Positions 18,294 to 26,634 of a DNA stretch of 26,634 bases are shown piece by piece. Numbering within the stretch: the stretch's first letter is position 1; every line of letters starts with the position of its first letter. The notes below the pieces were generated by a model. The model saw nothing but the letters and a program-made list of their open reading frames with translations. It did no database searches and was not told the origin of the DNA. A program made the translations under genes and the position numbers. Source of the DNA: Chara braunii (taxonomy: Eukaryota > Streptophyta > Charophyceae > Charales > Characeae); NCBI GenBank assembly GCA_003427395.1, contig BFEA01000207.1:2152647-2179280 (forward strand), written 5' to 3'.

Positions 18294-18294
<1 letters not shown>

Positions 18295-18356
<62 letters not shown>

Positions 18357-18390
18357 GTCTCTTATACACATCTAGATGTGTATAAGAGAC

Positions 18391-18447
<57 letters not shown>

Positions 18448-18448
18448 T
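18295..18448. repeat. GA microsatellite, split by adapter
   Basis: A long (GA)n tract on both sides of the adapter at 18355-18392. Its true length is unknown because the two halves may have been joined artificially. Confidence 0.95.
18355..18392. other. Nextera mate-pair junction adapter (assembly contaminant)
   Basis: CTGTCTCTTATACACATCT (18355-18373) followed immediately by its exact reverse complement AGATGTGTATAAGAGACAG (18374-18392). This 38-bp palindrome is the known Illumina Nextera junction sequence, two Tn5 mosaic ends back to back. It is not a biological element; the flanking (GA)n halves were brought together by a chimeric or untrimmed read. Confidence 0.98.
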
Positions 18449-20290
18449 GAAAGGGGAGCGGACACCTACCTGGAAGTGAGCCACAGGGTGAATGACTAAG
18501 GCAGGGTTCGAAGGGGGGGAATTTGGAGTCGACGATACGGCGTGAAGGGGGAAGGTGCAGAAATGGGGGATGTATCGAGCCGTGTTCTGGTGAGTCGATG
18601 TTGCTCATCCCGTTAGCGGAAGCAGCGTGCGGCCATCCGTGGAGAGAGACTTACCTGTTGGCCGCATACGTGGCTGCTCCTTGCGGTTTCGGTGTTGCTC
18701 GTCTGCATGATGGTCGTTGCCCTCCGCCCGTACCCCGCGGTTAGCTACGGTAGTGATCTTCAAACTCGCCATTGTCCCCCCCCCCCCGCTTCGAGCAGAC
18801 CTGGCTGTGCTGACGGCCGGGTGCCTCTATATATCGGGATTGTTGAGAACAAGGGAGGAGGGACTTACCTTTGAAGTGATAGTACGGGATGAACCGACGA
18901 ACTACGGTGCGGAGTGGCGGCGACTATGTATCTTTCCGCTTTTTTGCGGCAGACTCATTCCGAATTTGCACTTTTCAGCCTGTTGAGTGGGCGGCCGGGG
19001 CTGGAAACCCACTTGTTAGCTGGTGCGTCTCTCGCCTCTTCGAGCGGAAGCTGGAGTCTTGCCGTTGCCAGGCGCGATGCCTATTTGCTTGGCCGAAGTG
19101 GCAGAGTAGGCAGACTGAGGGCTTGCGGTGAAGCGGCGAGCCACAGCTGGGGAACTTACCTGTGGACTGCTGCGCTACTCTGCTCTGCACAGCCACCATG
19201 ACAACGAGGAGGGAAGCAGTGGGCTGTATGCCTATCGGTTGGCTGGCCCTTTGAGCAAGAATAGTGGCGGGAGACAGCGACAGGACCAGAGGCTTGCCTA
19301 CTGGCCGAGGTGTTGACTGCCCTGCTGAGCAAGACAGCGGAAGGGGGCAAGACGTGAGGCTGTCCGGCTACCTTTTTGGCCGGCAGCGGTGCTTACTGCT
19401 GAACAAAGCTACAGCAAGAAGAGGCTGCGAAGGTGCAAGTTGCTGCTGGCTACTATGGGCCTTTGCTGTTACGTAGGAAGGGGCCTACAACTGCAGTTGA
19501 ACTTGCTGATGCGCCTACTACGGGCGCTGGCCGTCACGGTGTATCCTGACCACTGCAACGCTTTGCATCTCCTTTAGCTATAGGTGCTGCTCCAGTGGCT
19601 GTTGAGCTTAGTACGGACTGCTGCGCTGTTTGAAACGGGGAAGCGAGAGTATTGTAGAGTAGGGGGGGTGGTGACGAAGAAGGTTAGTGCTACGGTTCGG
19701 GAGTTCGTCAGGGGAGTCTGTTTCAACAGTTTGGTTTTCAGATGACCAAGCTGCTGCGTGTTTGGCCACCATTGCGAGGCCCTCAGGCGCATCAAGGCAT
19801 CAAGGCCCTCTCCCGCGGGTCTGAGAGCACCCTCCTTGGATCTGAGAGTCTGAAACTCCCTCTATCTGCCCTTCTTACTCTAAGTCTGGTCTGTTGGTTC
19901 ATAGAGGAAGGCGGCAGGCGGGATTGCAACCCGTAATCCGCGCCAAGGCCTTTGTGGGAGGTTCGCCCCACCGATTGCGGGAGCCCTGCCGGGACTCAGG
20001 AGGAGTCCTGGAGGCAGGGAACTGAGTGGTAATTCCCTGGCTCCCTCTATGAACCCGACTATAACCCCTATCGGTACATCTCTCTATGGTTGATTGAATG
20101 TATGGTGTGAACCCTGTATTTGACTTTGGGTTGACTTTCAGGACATAAGTTAGACTGAAATAAAGGAATGTGTGTGTAATCTCGGCTTCAGACTTTGTTT
20201 GGTTGCCTGAAAGCAGATTATGAATGAAGGAGGGTGCATCTGGGGGGAAGGTTGGGAGGAAGGCAGTATTGTGTGCAGGTTGATTGGGTC
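18449..20290. other. unassigned region with minus-strand splice-donor consensus cluster
   Basis: I recognise no protein. Three exact AGGTAAGT donors occur on the minus strand at 18649-18656, 18863-18870 and 19154-19161, with a weaker AGGTAGGT at 18464-18471. A hairpin CCCTGCC-GGACTC / GAGTCC-GGCAGGG lies at 19984-20019. On the plus strand, acceptor-like TTGACTTTCAG occurs near 20140 and again near 20531. A C-run lies near 18777-18787. Confidence 0.4.
20159..20164 (+). terminator. possible polyadenylation signal
   Basis: AATAAA followed within 10 bp by TGTGTGTG, the usual GU-rich downstream element. No gene upstream is recognised, so this may be chance. Confidence 0.25.
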
Positions 20291-20297
20291 GTTAAGG

Positions 20298-20920
20298 CTG
20301 GGAGGTCCCCATAAGTTTGGGGAAGCCCAGCGCTTTGTTTATTTTGGGGTTGCATGGAGCAATCAGGCCGCTCTATAAGTTTAGGTAGCCTGAATGCCCT
20401 GGAGGCTGGGAAGTCCCCATAAGTTTGGGGAGACCCGGTGCTGTGAATTGCATGGAGGGTCAGGACACTCTATAAGTTTAGGTGTCCTGACTGCTCTGAC
20501 TTGCGAGGGTTTGATTGTGCTTGACTTTCAGGGGCTCAGGGCGCTCTATAAGTTTAGGTACCCTGGGTCGCCCTGTTTATCTGGGCGTTCTCTCTGTTTT
20601 TTTGGTTCTGAGCAAGGAGGTCTGAACTGCTCTATAAGTTTAGGTGGTTCGGCCCCTTCTCCTGTTTTGTTCTGAGGGGATAATTTTGGTAGGGGACAGA
20701 CCGCTCTATAAGTTTAGGTGGCCTGGCCTGCTGCCTCGCACAGACTAGATCAGAGAGAAACGAATCTGACAAAGGATCAGACCGCTCTATAAGTTTAGGT
20801 AGTCTGACCCAATGCCTCGCACATGTTGGAACTCAATGACTATAATTTGGCTATATTGTACTATTATGCTATTGAGAACAGACTAGTCAGACCGCTCTAT
20901 AAGTTTAGGTAGCATGACTA
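20298..20920. repeat. array of nine hairpins with constant core and co-varying arms
   Basis: The core ATAAGTTT starts at 20312, 20375, 20419, 20472, 20548, 20634, 20708, 20789 and 20899. In seven copies it sits in CTCTATAAGTTTAGGT, in two (20298-20332 and 20405-20439) in CCCCATAAGTTTGGGG. Arms by copy: GCTGGG/CCCAGC, TCAGGC/GCCTGA, GCTGGG/CCCGGT, GTCAGGAC/GTCCTGAC, CTCAGGG/CCCTGGG, GTCTGAAC/GTTCGGCC, CAGACC/GGCCTG, TCAGAC/GTCTGA, TAGTCAGAC/GCATGACTA. Most changes on one side are matched on the other. The inner CCCC/GGGG versus TCT/AGG pairs also swap together. Spacers share TGCATGGAG (copies 1-2, 3-4) and GCCTCGCACA (after copies 7 and 8). Function unknown. Confidence 0.9.
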
Positions 20921-21040
20921 TAGTTTATCACAATTGAAGGAAGTATAACTAAGAAATATAACTGAGGGTAAACCTGGGCAGGTTGAGCAGTGTTCTAAGT
21001 TGAGCGGCTCAGTCCTACTTTCACTTTAAAGATTAAGTGC

Positions 21041-21830
21041 AGAGAGGTAAGCGCATCCATCTCCTTTACCCAGTCATCGAGGGCAGGGCATTTGGTGTCA
21101 GGATGGATCTGAGATGGACGGAGAAGGTCAGATGGGACACGAGGATGGTATCCCAAGTCACAGTAGTAGGGAGACATGCCAGTGGCAGGTGACATAACAT
21201 GGTTATAAGCAATCTCTGCGTGAGCAAGATGCAGATCCCAATCAGAGTCATTCTCAACAAACTTATTGAGGATACTCCCAAGAGTTTTGTTGGTGACCTC
21301 GATCTGTCCATCTGACTAGGGGTGATAGGAGGAGGAGAGGAGGAGCTCGGAGCCATAGATCTCATGGAGTCCACGCCAGAAATGAGAAGTAAAGCGGGGA
21401 TCGCGATCAGAGACGATGCTAGTGGGAAGACCGTGATGGATGGCAATACGGTTGAAGTATAGGGAGGCGATGTCTTTGGCTGAACTAGCATACTTGCAAG
21501 GGAGGAAGTGAGCATGCTTAGTCAACCGACAGACAACGACGAAGATGGCGTCGTGGCCTCGTGGGGTAGGGGGACGAAGAGGACCGATGAAGTCCATGGA
21601 GACATAAGTCCAACGCTGAGTAGGAATGGGTAAGGGTTGAAGAAGACCGTAGAGGGGGTGGTTGGGAATGTTGGCCTCCTGGCAGATCCTGAAGGTGCGG
21701 ACGTACTCCTTTAGTGAAAGGACGATGATGCTCCCAATAGTAATGGTCGTAGAGGCGGTCAAGTGTCTTGAAGACACCAAGATGACCGGCGGTGCGCTGG
21801 TCATGACACTCAGCGACGACCCGAACGTGG
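21041..21830 (-). pseudogene. Element C: integrase, C-terminally truncated
   Basis: On the minus strand: the zinc domain begins AECHDQRTAGHLGVFKT (about 21810); after a frameshift near 21720 it continues YVRTFRICQEAN, where the first Cys of the CxxC pair is Phe. The catalytic core has YVSMDFIGPL (Asp), LTKHAHFLPC, SIVSDRDPRFTS (Asp) and, after a TAG at 21316-21318 (Gln expected, CAG to TAG), SDGQIEVTNKTLG (Glu). All three DDE residues are present. The reading ends normally as far as DDWVKEMDALTSL (about 21041) and then diverges, so the GPY/F module and any chromodomain are missing. The hairpin array starts about 120 bp further on. Confidence 0.85.
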
Positions 21831-22064
21831 AGCTGGTCAGTAAAGAGCACGCATAAGCGGGGAGTACGAGTACCTTGGCGACCAAGCCAATATAGGAGTC
21901 CAGAGGGATCGAGCTGGAAGTTAGGGACGGACTTGCTAGCCTGTAGGCTAGCGTAGATGGACTGAAACTCAGGGCATTGGGTGTATGCGCGGCGGTACTC
22001 ATCCAGAAAGGCGGGGTGGATGGTGGGAGTTGAGATAGCAGATAGCTGACGATCCTTGCACTGA

Positions 22065-22623
22065 ACGTCCGGGCGGCGGGATAAGGCATCTGCAACACGA
22101 TTGCTTTCGCCGGAAATCTTCTTGATGGTGAAGTTGAACTCCGAGAGGTCACGCCACCAACGAGCCTGACGAGAAGTGAGCTTAGGCTTCGTCTGGAAGG
22201 CGGCGAGGACAGAGTTGTCCGTCAAAACGGTGAAAGTATGACTGTGCAAATGATGACGCCACTTCTTAACAGCGTAGACCAGCGCAAGGACCTCACGCTC
22301 GTCGGCAGTATAGTTACGCTCAGCGGGAAGTAGCTGTCGAGATAGATAAGCAACCGGACACTCTCCATCACGAGACTCGACTATACCGCCATCAGCGACG
22401 TCAGGAATATAAGGGGGTGGGGCCCCTGGGGGGGTGGGCTCGATGGGTGCAAGATGAGCCGCAGTCGCTGGAGGTGGAGGAGGAAAGCGAGGAATGTGAG
22501 GGAGGCGGGACTCGGGTAGATCTGGGAGAGAACAGCTCCAATAGCGAAGTCGGATGCGTCGGTGGTGACGATAAATGGGCGCGAGTAGTTGGGTAAGTGT
22601 AAGACGGGAGCTGACGTGACAAG
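22065..22623 (-). pseudogene. Element C: RNase H with Pro-rich insertion
   Basis: The domain starts LVTSAPVLHLPNYSRPFIVTTDASDFAIGAVLSQ (first catalytic Asp). After a frameshift near 22510 there is a stretch of roughly 60 residues rich in Pro (PRFPPPPPATAAHL, PTPPGAPPPYIPD) before CPVAYLSRQLLPAERNY resumes the fold. Next come TADEREVLALVYAVKKWRHHL (catalytic Glu), FTVLTDNSVLAAF (Asp), and the tail ISGESNRVADALSRRPD. Typical Ty3 RNase H has only a short turn where the Pro-rich segment sits. An in-frame TGA at 22624-22626 separates it from the reverse transcriptase. Confidence 0.8.
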
Positions 22624-23589
22624 TCACTTGAGAGAGCGGAAAGCATCCTCGTGAGCCGGGGTCCAATGAAAAGGCAGATGTCCGCGAGTCAGAGGGGTAA
22701 GCTGGGAAGAATACTGCGCGTAGTTTTTAAGAAAATGACCATAGTAGTTGGTCAACCCAAGGAAACTACGCAGCGCAGGAAGAGAGGTAGGAGTGGGCCA
22801 GTCGACAATGGCCTGAATCTTCGAGTCGTCCATGTGGAGTCCGTGCTCGGAGACCTGATGCCCGAGGAAGTCGACTTTGGGTTGAGCAAAGCTGCATTTG
22901 GAAAGCTTCGCATAGAACCCGTGGTCGCGTAGTCGCTGCAGGACAGTGCGAAGGTGGGTCAGGTGATCCTCTAGGGTACGACTATAGATCAGGATGTCGT
23001 CAATGTAGACTAGAACATAGTCCTCAAGAAGGTCTTGGAACATCGTATTCATAGCCATCTGGAAAGTGGCGGGGGCATTACGGAGACCGAAAGGCATGAC
23101 GGTAAACTCGTAGTGCCCGAAACGAGAACGAAAAGTGGTCTTGGGCTGGTCCTCCTCGGCTACGCGGATCTGGTGATATCCGCTACGAAGATCGATCTTT
23201 GTGAAGAAATGGTGGCTGGAAAGGCGGTCAAACAGGTCATCCGCGCGAGGCATGGGATAACTATTTTTGACCATGTAGTGGTTCAGACCGCGGTAGTCAA
23301 TACAGAGACGAAGGGTGTCGTCCTTCTTGCGATCGAAGAGGATCGGGGCACTCCATGGGGAAGTACTCGGTTTAATGAAGCCCTGGCGAAGCAGCTCCTC
23401 AAGTTGGCGCTTGAGTTCTTGGGCTTCGGGAACCGAAAGGCGATAAAGGGCGCGATTTTGAATGCGATTGTTGGGCTCGAGCTGGATGTGGTGCTCGATA
23501 CCACGCATGGGAGGAATGTTGTTGTAGGAGACGGATGGTGGAAAAACATCGTGATACTCACGAAGGAGGGCACCAACGCTAGGCGGCAA
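22624..23589 (-). CDS. Element C: reverse transcriptase (intact open frame)
   Basis: An uninterrupted frame of 321 codons. Motifs in order: GIEHHIQLEPNNRIQNRALYRLS, ELKRQLEELLRQGFIKPSTSPWSAP (residues about 60-85), LRLCIDYRGLN (about 95-105), FTKIDLRSGYHQIRV (about 130-145), FTVMPFGLRNAPATFQ, VLVYIDDILIYSR with an intact YIDD box (about 197-200), KCSFAQPKVDFLGHQVSEHGL, and a thumb with LRSFLGLTNYYGHFLK. It stops at TGA 22624-22626, where the RNase H continues in the same frame; Arg (CGA) to TGA is the simplest cause. It copies element RNA into DNA; the frame looks functional but the rest of the polyprotein is broken. Confidence 0.9.
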   Translation of the reverse strand: MPPSVGALLREYHDVFPPSVSYNNIPPMRGIEHHIQLEPNNRIQNRALYRLSVPEAQELKRQLEELLRQGFIKPSTSPWSAPILFDRKKDDTLRLCIDYRGLNHYMVKNSYPMPRADDLFDRLSSHHFFTKIDLRSGYHQIRVAEEDQPKTTFRSRFGHYEFTVMPFGLRNAPATFQMAMNTMFQDLLEDYVLVYIDDILIYSRTLEDHLTHLRTVLQRLRDHGFYAKLSKCSFAQPKVDFLGHQVSEHGLHMDDSKIQAIVDWPTPTSLPALRSFLGLTNYYGHFLKNYAQYSSQLTPLTRGHLPFHWTPAHEDAFRSLK

Positions 23590-23857
23590 GGAAGAAAGAA
23601 GGGTGTCAAATTCCTTGGCAGCGGCAGCGTCTGAAGCAGAGGTGGAGGGGGTCTGTATGGGGTAGGGACTGAGGGTGTATCAGTGGTAAGGGAAGCGAGA
23701 AACTGAAGTGGGCTAGCAGGGGTAGAGGAGGTTAAGGAAGCTGAGGAATCAGGAGGGTCGGGGGGCTTGGGAGGTGGTGGATCGAGCTCGACCAACTCAA
23801 CGTCCTGATGCATGGAGTTGCAGGTGAGGAGATCCGTGATGTCGACAGCATAAAGTT
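23590..23857 (-). pseudogene. Element C: Pro-rich linker between protease and RT
   Basis: In a frame different from protease and RT the reading gives YPVNATICTPTQFHHLLHE, PDVELYAVDITDLL, then DPPPPKPPDPPDSS and PYRPPPPLL. It spans the normal spacer position; two frameshifts set it apart from its neighbours. Confidence 0.6.
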
Positions 23858-24420
23858 CTACATCAGGCTCATGAAGGAGGTGGTGGAACTGGGTAGGTGT
23901 ACAGATGGTGGCATTAACAGGGTAGAGTCCGATTTGCCCAACAACGGAATACGGTATTGTTTCCCGTCCTTGGCGTCGAGGACGAGATCGTCGTGGGTCC
24001 AATCGGGGCCGGCATGAGCGAACTGATGGGAATAGGCAGTGCCAAGAACGAGATCATATAGGGTTTCCATGACATCGAAGGTCCACTTGTCATGGAACCG
24101 AGGGGCCTTGCGAAGGTTGTGGGGCATCCGCAGGGGGAAGGAGAATGGAAGATCAGGCACCACCGAATCGACGAAGGATTTGGCCTGATTGTCGCCAAGC
24201 GTGACAGTGACAGTGGAAGGGTAGGCGGGTGTACAGAGAGATGCCTCCTTAACTACGTGAGGATGAATGAAGTCGCCAGTAGAGCCAGAATCCCATAGTG
24301 CGCGATACACTCTAGTAGAGGTCCCGAGGCGCACTGGAATAATCGGTAAGGTGCGATCGAGATTGTGTAGGCGCTGAGACATCGCAGACAGGGTGCGTTC
24401 TTTAAGGCGGAGACGTTCCT
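23858..24420 (-). pseudogene. Element C: aspartic protease
   Basis: The frame reads LPIIPVRLGTSTRVYRALWDSGSTGDFIHP, with a canonical DSGST active site followed by DFI (around residue 31), then KEASLCTPAYPSTVTVTLGD and a second motif YDLVLGTAYSHQFAHAGPDW corresponding to (V/I)LG-x-x-WL. Active residues look intact. A frameshift near 24420 joins it to the preceding reading. It would cleave the Gag-Pol polyprotein. C differs from A and B here (DSGST instead of the DCGAT type). Confidence 0.85.
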
Positions 24421-24705
24421 GGTGACCTTAACACACTCAAGGTCCAGGAAGTCAATGATATCCTCGGCTGCAATAAAGGAAGCACTGCAGCGGGCCGTGC
24501 GAAGAGCACGCCTGGTAGAAGGACGTGGAGGAGGGGGGTCACGAGGGACGCTAGGCAAGGAAGGAGAAGGCATCCCACCAGTGTCGATAGGGTCACCCAC
24601 AGATAAGGTTGGACCAGAGTCATCGGGAAGAGTAGCAATCGGTGCAAAGGTAGAGTTGTAAACGGGTATGCCTGCTACCGTAGGAGAGTGAGGGGAATGG
24701 GACAT
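24421..24705 (-). pseudogene. Element C: gag/protease spacer
   Basis: Reads MSHSPHSPTVAGIPVYNSTF, a Ser/Pro-rich stretch, then ALRTARCSASFIAAEDIIDFLDLE. It follows the gag stop at 24711 in another frame and leads into the protease. No domain recognised. Confidence 0.5.
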
Positions 24706-24710
24706 CGCAA

Positions 24711-26614
24711 CTAGGTGGGTGCTACACTGGAGGTCGAGACGGGGGGAACAGCCTGAGGGCGAGCCTGCTGTGCGAAGTGACTCTGGAGGGCGTCTGCGTA
24801 CGGGCAGGTAGAGGAGGTATGGCCGGCGAGGCGGCAGCGGGTGCAGATGCCTCGTGTGCGAAGGTCCTCACTCTCAGCGATGGTCAAGCGGCTGCGAGGG
24901 AACACAAAGCCCGCTGGGAGGGGTAGTTGAGTGACCGTAGAGCGAGTCCTGGAGAATAAGGGCTGGCGTAGGAGGAGGGTGGAAAGGGCCCGGACAAGAC
25001 GGTCGTCATGGGAAGAGGCGTCGGACTCCACGGGGGACTGAGGGTCGGGTTCCTGATCTGGGTCACTCGCAGAATCATCTGAGGCAGTGCCATCATCAAT
25101 GCTCGATGGATCACGAAGCAGCGCATGCAAGCGACGAGAGAGGAATCGTCCAGAGCCTCTACGAGGGCCACGACGGTATGTGGAGGACTGTTGAGGCTGG
25201 GAGGGGCGAGAGGCTGCAGTAGTAGCAGAGTGGGCAGCGGCGGGCTGAGGCNAGGGGCCAACTAGTGGGGCATAAGTGAGATGAATGGCCCGAGCTATGT
25301 TGAAAGCCTCTGGTAAGGTGGAGATGGAATACGCCATCATCTGCAACTGGAATGACTGAGGTAGACCTGCGCGGAATCGTTGGGTCATGGTGTCCTCGGG
25401 AATGGCTGTGATTGGAATCTGAGCGCGTACACGGTGAAATGTCGTGATGTATGACTTTAAAGCATTGTCGCCACCGAGCCATCTGATCTCAGCCACACGG
25501 GTAATCGGGTCGCGGGTTGGCGCAGGATGAGAAAAGTACTGTTGAAGGAAGTCGCGAAACTCATGATAAGACATGCCCTCATGTACACCACGCTGTGAGC
25601 GAAGGGCGAGGAAGTCGCGCCAGGTGATGGCTGCACGACCTGTAAAGCGAGAGGACATCTCAACGGGCCATAGTTCCATGGTGACACCATGGTAGCGAAG
25701 CTGCTCCTCAGCAGTAGTGATCCATCCTTGGAACTCAGAGGCCTTGCCGTCAAACTGTGGGAGGTGGTCCCGTCGAAACTGTGGAACATACGTCAGGGGC
25801 CGGTAATGGGTAGGGAGAGCAAGGGCCGATTGTGACAAGAGGACAGAAGAAGTAGTGGCACCAGCAGGACCACTAGAAAGAGCGGGGAGCTAGGGCAAAG
25901 GTCCCTGACACATCGTGGTGGCTGGTGGTGGGAGCGTGAAATGAATCGCAACGGCCTGTGTCTGATGCTGTCGATAGATGAAAGGGGCAACAGGCTGTGC
26001 TGCGAGGTGGGGAGGCAGGGGTTGACCTCCTTGGAGTTGGCGGATGTGATCATGGGCCAGGGTGAGCTGGCGTTGGAGCTCGACATTCTGTGTCCTGGGT
26101 GTAAGGGGGGGGGGGGGGGGGGGGGGGGGAAGGAGCGGGGGGTGATGAGGGAAGTGCCGTGGAAACTAACGTCGAGGAGGTGGCGGAACAAGATGCCAGG
26201 GGTCCTGAGGAGGGAGGTGCAGGGGCAGAAACCTGGGAGGCAGAGATGGCTGCAGAGGAAGGGTGGGACTGGGGTGAGGACATGCAGCCCGTGGAAGAGA
26301 CAAGCATGTAGATGACGCCAGCCGAAGAAGGAGAGGAAGTTGGCATAGATGCAAACGAGGGGGGTGGGGAGGGAGATGCACTGGTACGGGGCTCCAACCG
26401 ACAAGGATGAAAAGTCGGTATGGAGGGCCGTGATTTTGGCCTCGAGTGTGGCCTACATGCGGTGGAGGAGGTCCAATATGGGATCCGACTGGGAAGTTGG
26501 GCCCGAACGGGTTGCCATAGGGGTTGCCATTGAGTCGGATGTAGGCTCGTGAGCTAGGAACGCAAGCCCTTCGCTGGTGGAGCGGGAGGGACTCGCAAAT
26601 TCGGTAGTCTGCAT
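24711..26614 (-). pseudogene. gag: Element C: gag with capsid region and zinc knuckle
   Basis: The minus-strand ATG at 26614 starts MQTTEFASPSRSTSEG in one frame, with a TAG at 26453-26455 (Gln expected). The reading shifts frame around the G25 run at 26105-26129 (Pro-rich on the coding strand), continues with a helical NVELQRQLTLAHDHIRQLQ, crosses a TAG at 25890-25892, and then stays open from 25838 to 24711 (375 codons). That part holds the capsid-like LPQFDGKASEFQGWITTAEEQLRY ... ITWRDFLAL, FRDFLQQYF and RFRAGLPQSFQLQM, an acidic/Ser linker, and a CCHC knuckle CTRCRLAGHTSSTC near residue 335. One N at 25252 gives an unknown residue. Confidence 0.85.
26105..26129. repeat. 25-bp G homopolymer
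   Basis: A run of 25 G inside gag of element C. Such runs are prone to length errors, so the frameshift in gag here may be a sequencing artefact. Confidence 0.9.
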
Positions 26615-26634
26615 GGGGTCAAGGGATGGAGAAG

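Noticed and set aside
18288-18479. Protein of Arg-Glu repeats with SYTHLDVYKRQ in the middle
   Set aside because: It is translation of a GA microsatellite plus the sequencing adapter.
20298-20920. CRISPR-like array
   Set aside because: Repeats are imperfect palindromes with varying arms and irregular 44-110 bp periods, there are no cas genes, and the context is eukaryotic retroelements.
23035-23634. Plus-strand open frame of 199 codons
   Set aside because: Antisense shadow of the reverse transcriptase of element C.
25793-26404. Open frame rich in His/Pro/Leu upstream of gag
   Set aside because: It is the wrong frame of the gag N-terminal region beyond the frame change at the G-run; the helical gag reading lies in another frame.

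Overview
This window looks like non-coding, repeat-dominated nuclear DNA of a plant-lineage eukaryote. The evidence is chromodomain-type Ty3/gypsy retrotransposons, a primer-binding site resembling the one plants use for initiator tRNA-Met, LINE fragments with poly-A tails, GA and TG microsatellites, and no bacterial gene organisation. The style fits a charophyte alga such as Chara, but that is inference. No intact host gene is visible. The assembly is a draft: it has scattered N bases, a 59-base gap at 15180-15238, and an uncut Illumina Nextera mate-pair junction adapter at 18355-18392.

Layout, left to right. 1-900: TG/TATG-rich sequence with two tRNA-like (SINE-type) promoter heads on the minus strand. 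1012-4440 (+): element A, a dead chromovirus (protease, reverse transcriptase, integrase, chromodomain). It is split inside the reverse transcriptase by a 1147-bp solo LTR (1969-3115), and its RNase H is deleted. 4641-4745: a hairpin MITE with TA flanks. 5640-6660 (-): LINE 3' fragments with a threefold tandem expansion. 6827-7784 (-): a separate truncated LINE insertion flanked by a 15-bp target-site duplication, sitting beside a possible exon at 7800-8032 (-). 8340-9040: GC-rich palindromic sequence. 9407-10086: one or two primer-binding-site-like motifs.

10674-16100 (+): element B, a fuller but mutated chromovirus with gag (coiled coil and zinc knuckle), protease, reverse transcriptase, RNase H and integrase. 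A 53-bp-armed inverted repeat and a homeologous junction sit in its protease/reverse-transcriptase region. 16100-18290: GC-rich, structured, unassigned sequence with a 50-bp perfect duplication and a TATA box. 18295-18448: GA microsatellite containing the adapter. 18450-20290: unassigned, with a cluster of consensus splice donors on the minus strand.

20298-20920: the most unusual feature, an array of nine short hairpins. They share a near-constant core (CTCTATAAGTTTAGGT or the variant CCCCATAAGTTTGGGG), while their arms differ from copy to copy yet mostly remain complementary. 21041-26614 (-): element C, the best-preserved Ty3/gypsy element, with gag, protease, YIDD reverse transcriptase, RNase H carrying a Pro-rich insertion, and a DDE integrase cut off at its C-terminus next to the hairpin array. 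Its C and A/B copies are inactivated mainly by nonsense changes that look like C-to-T or G-to-A transitions, plus frameshifts.
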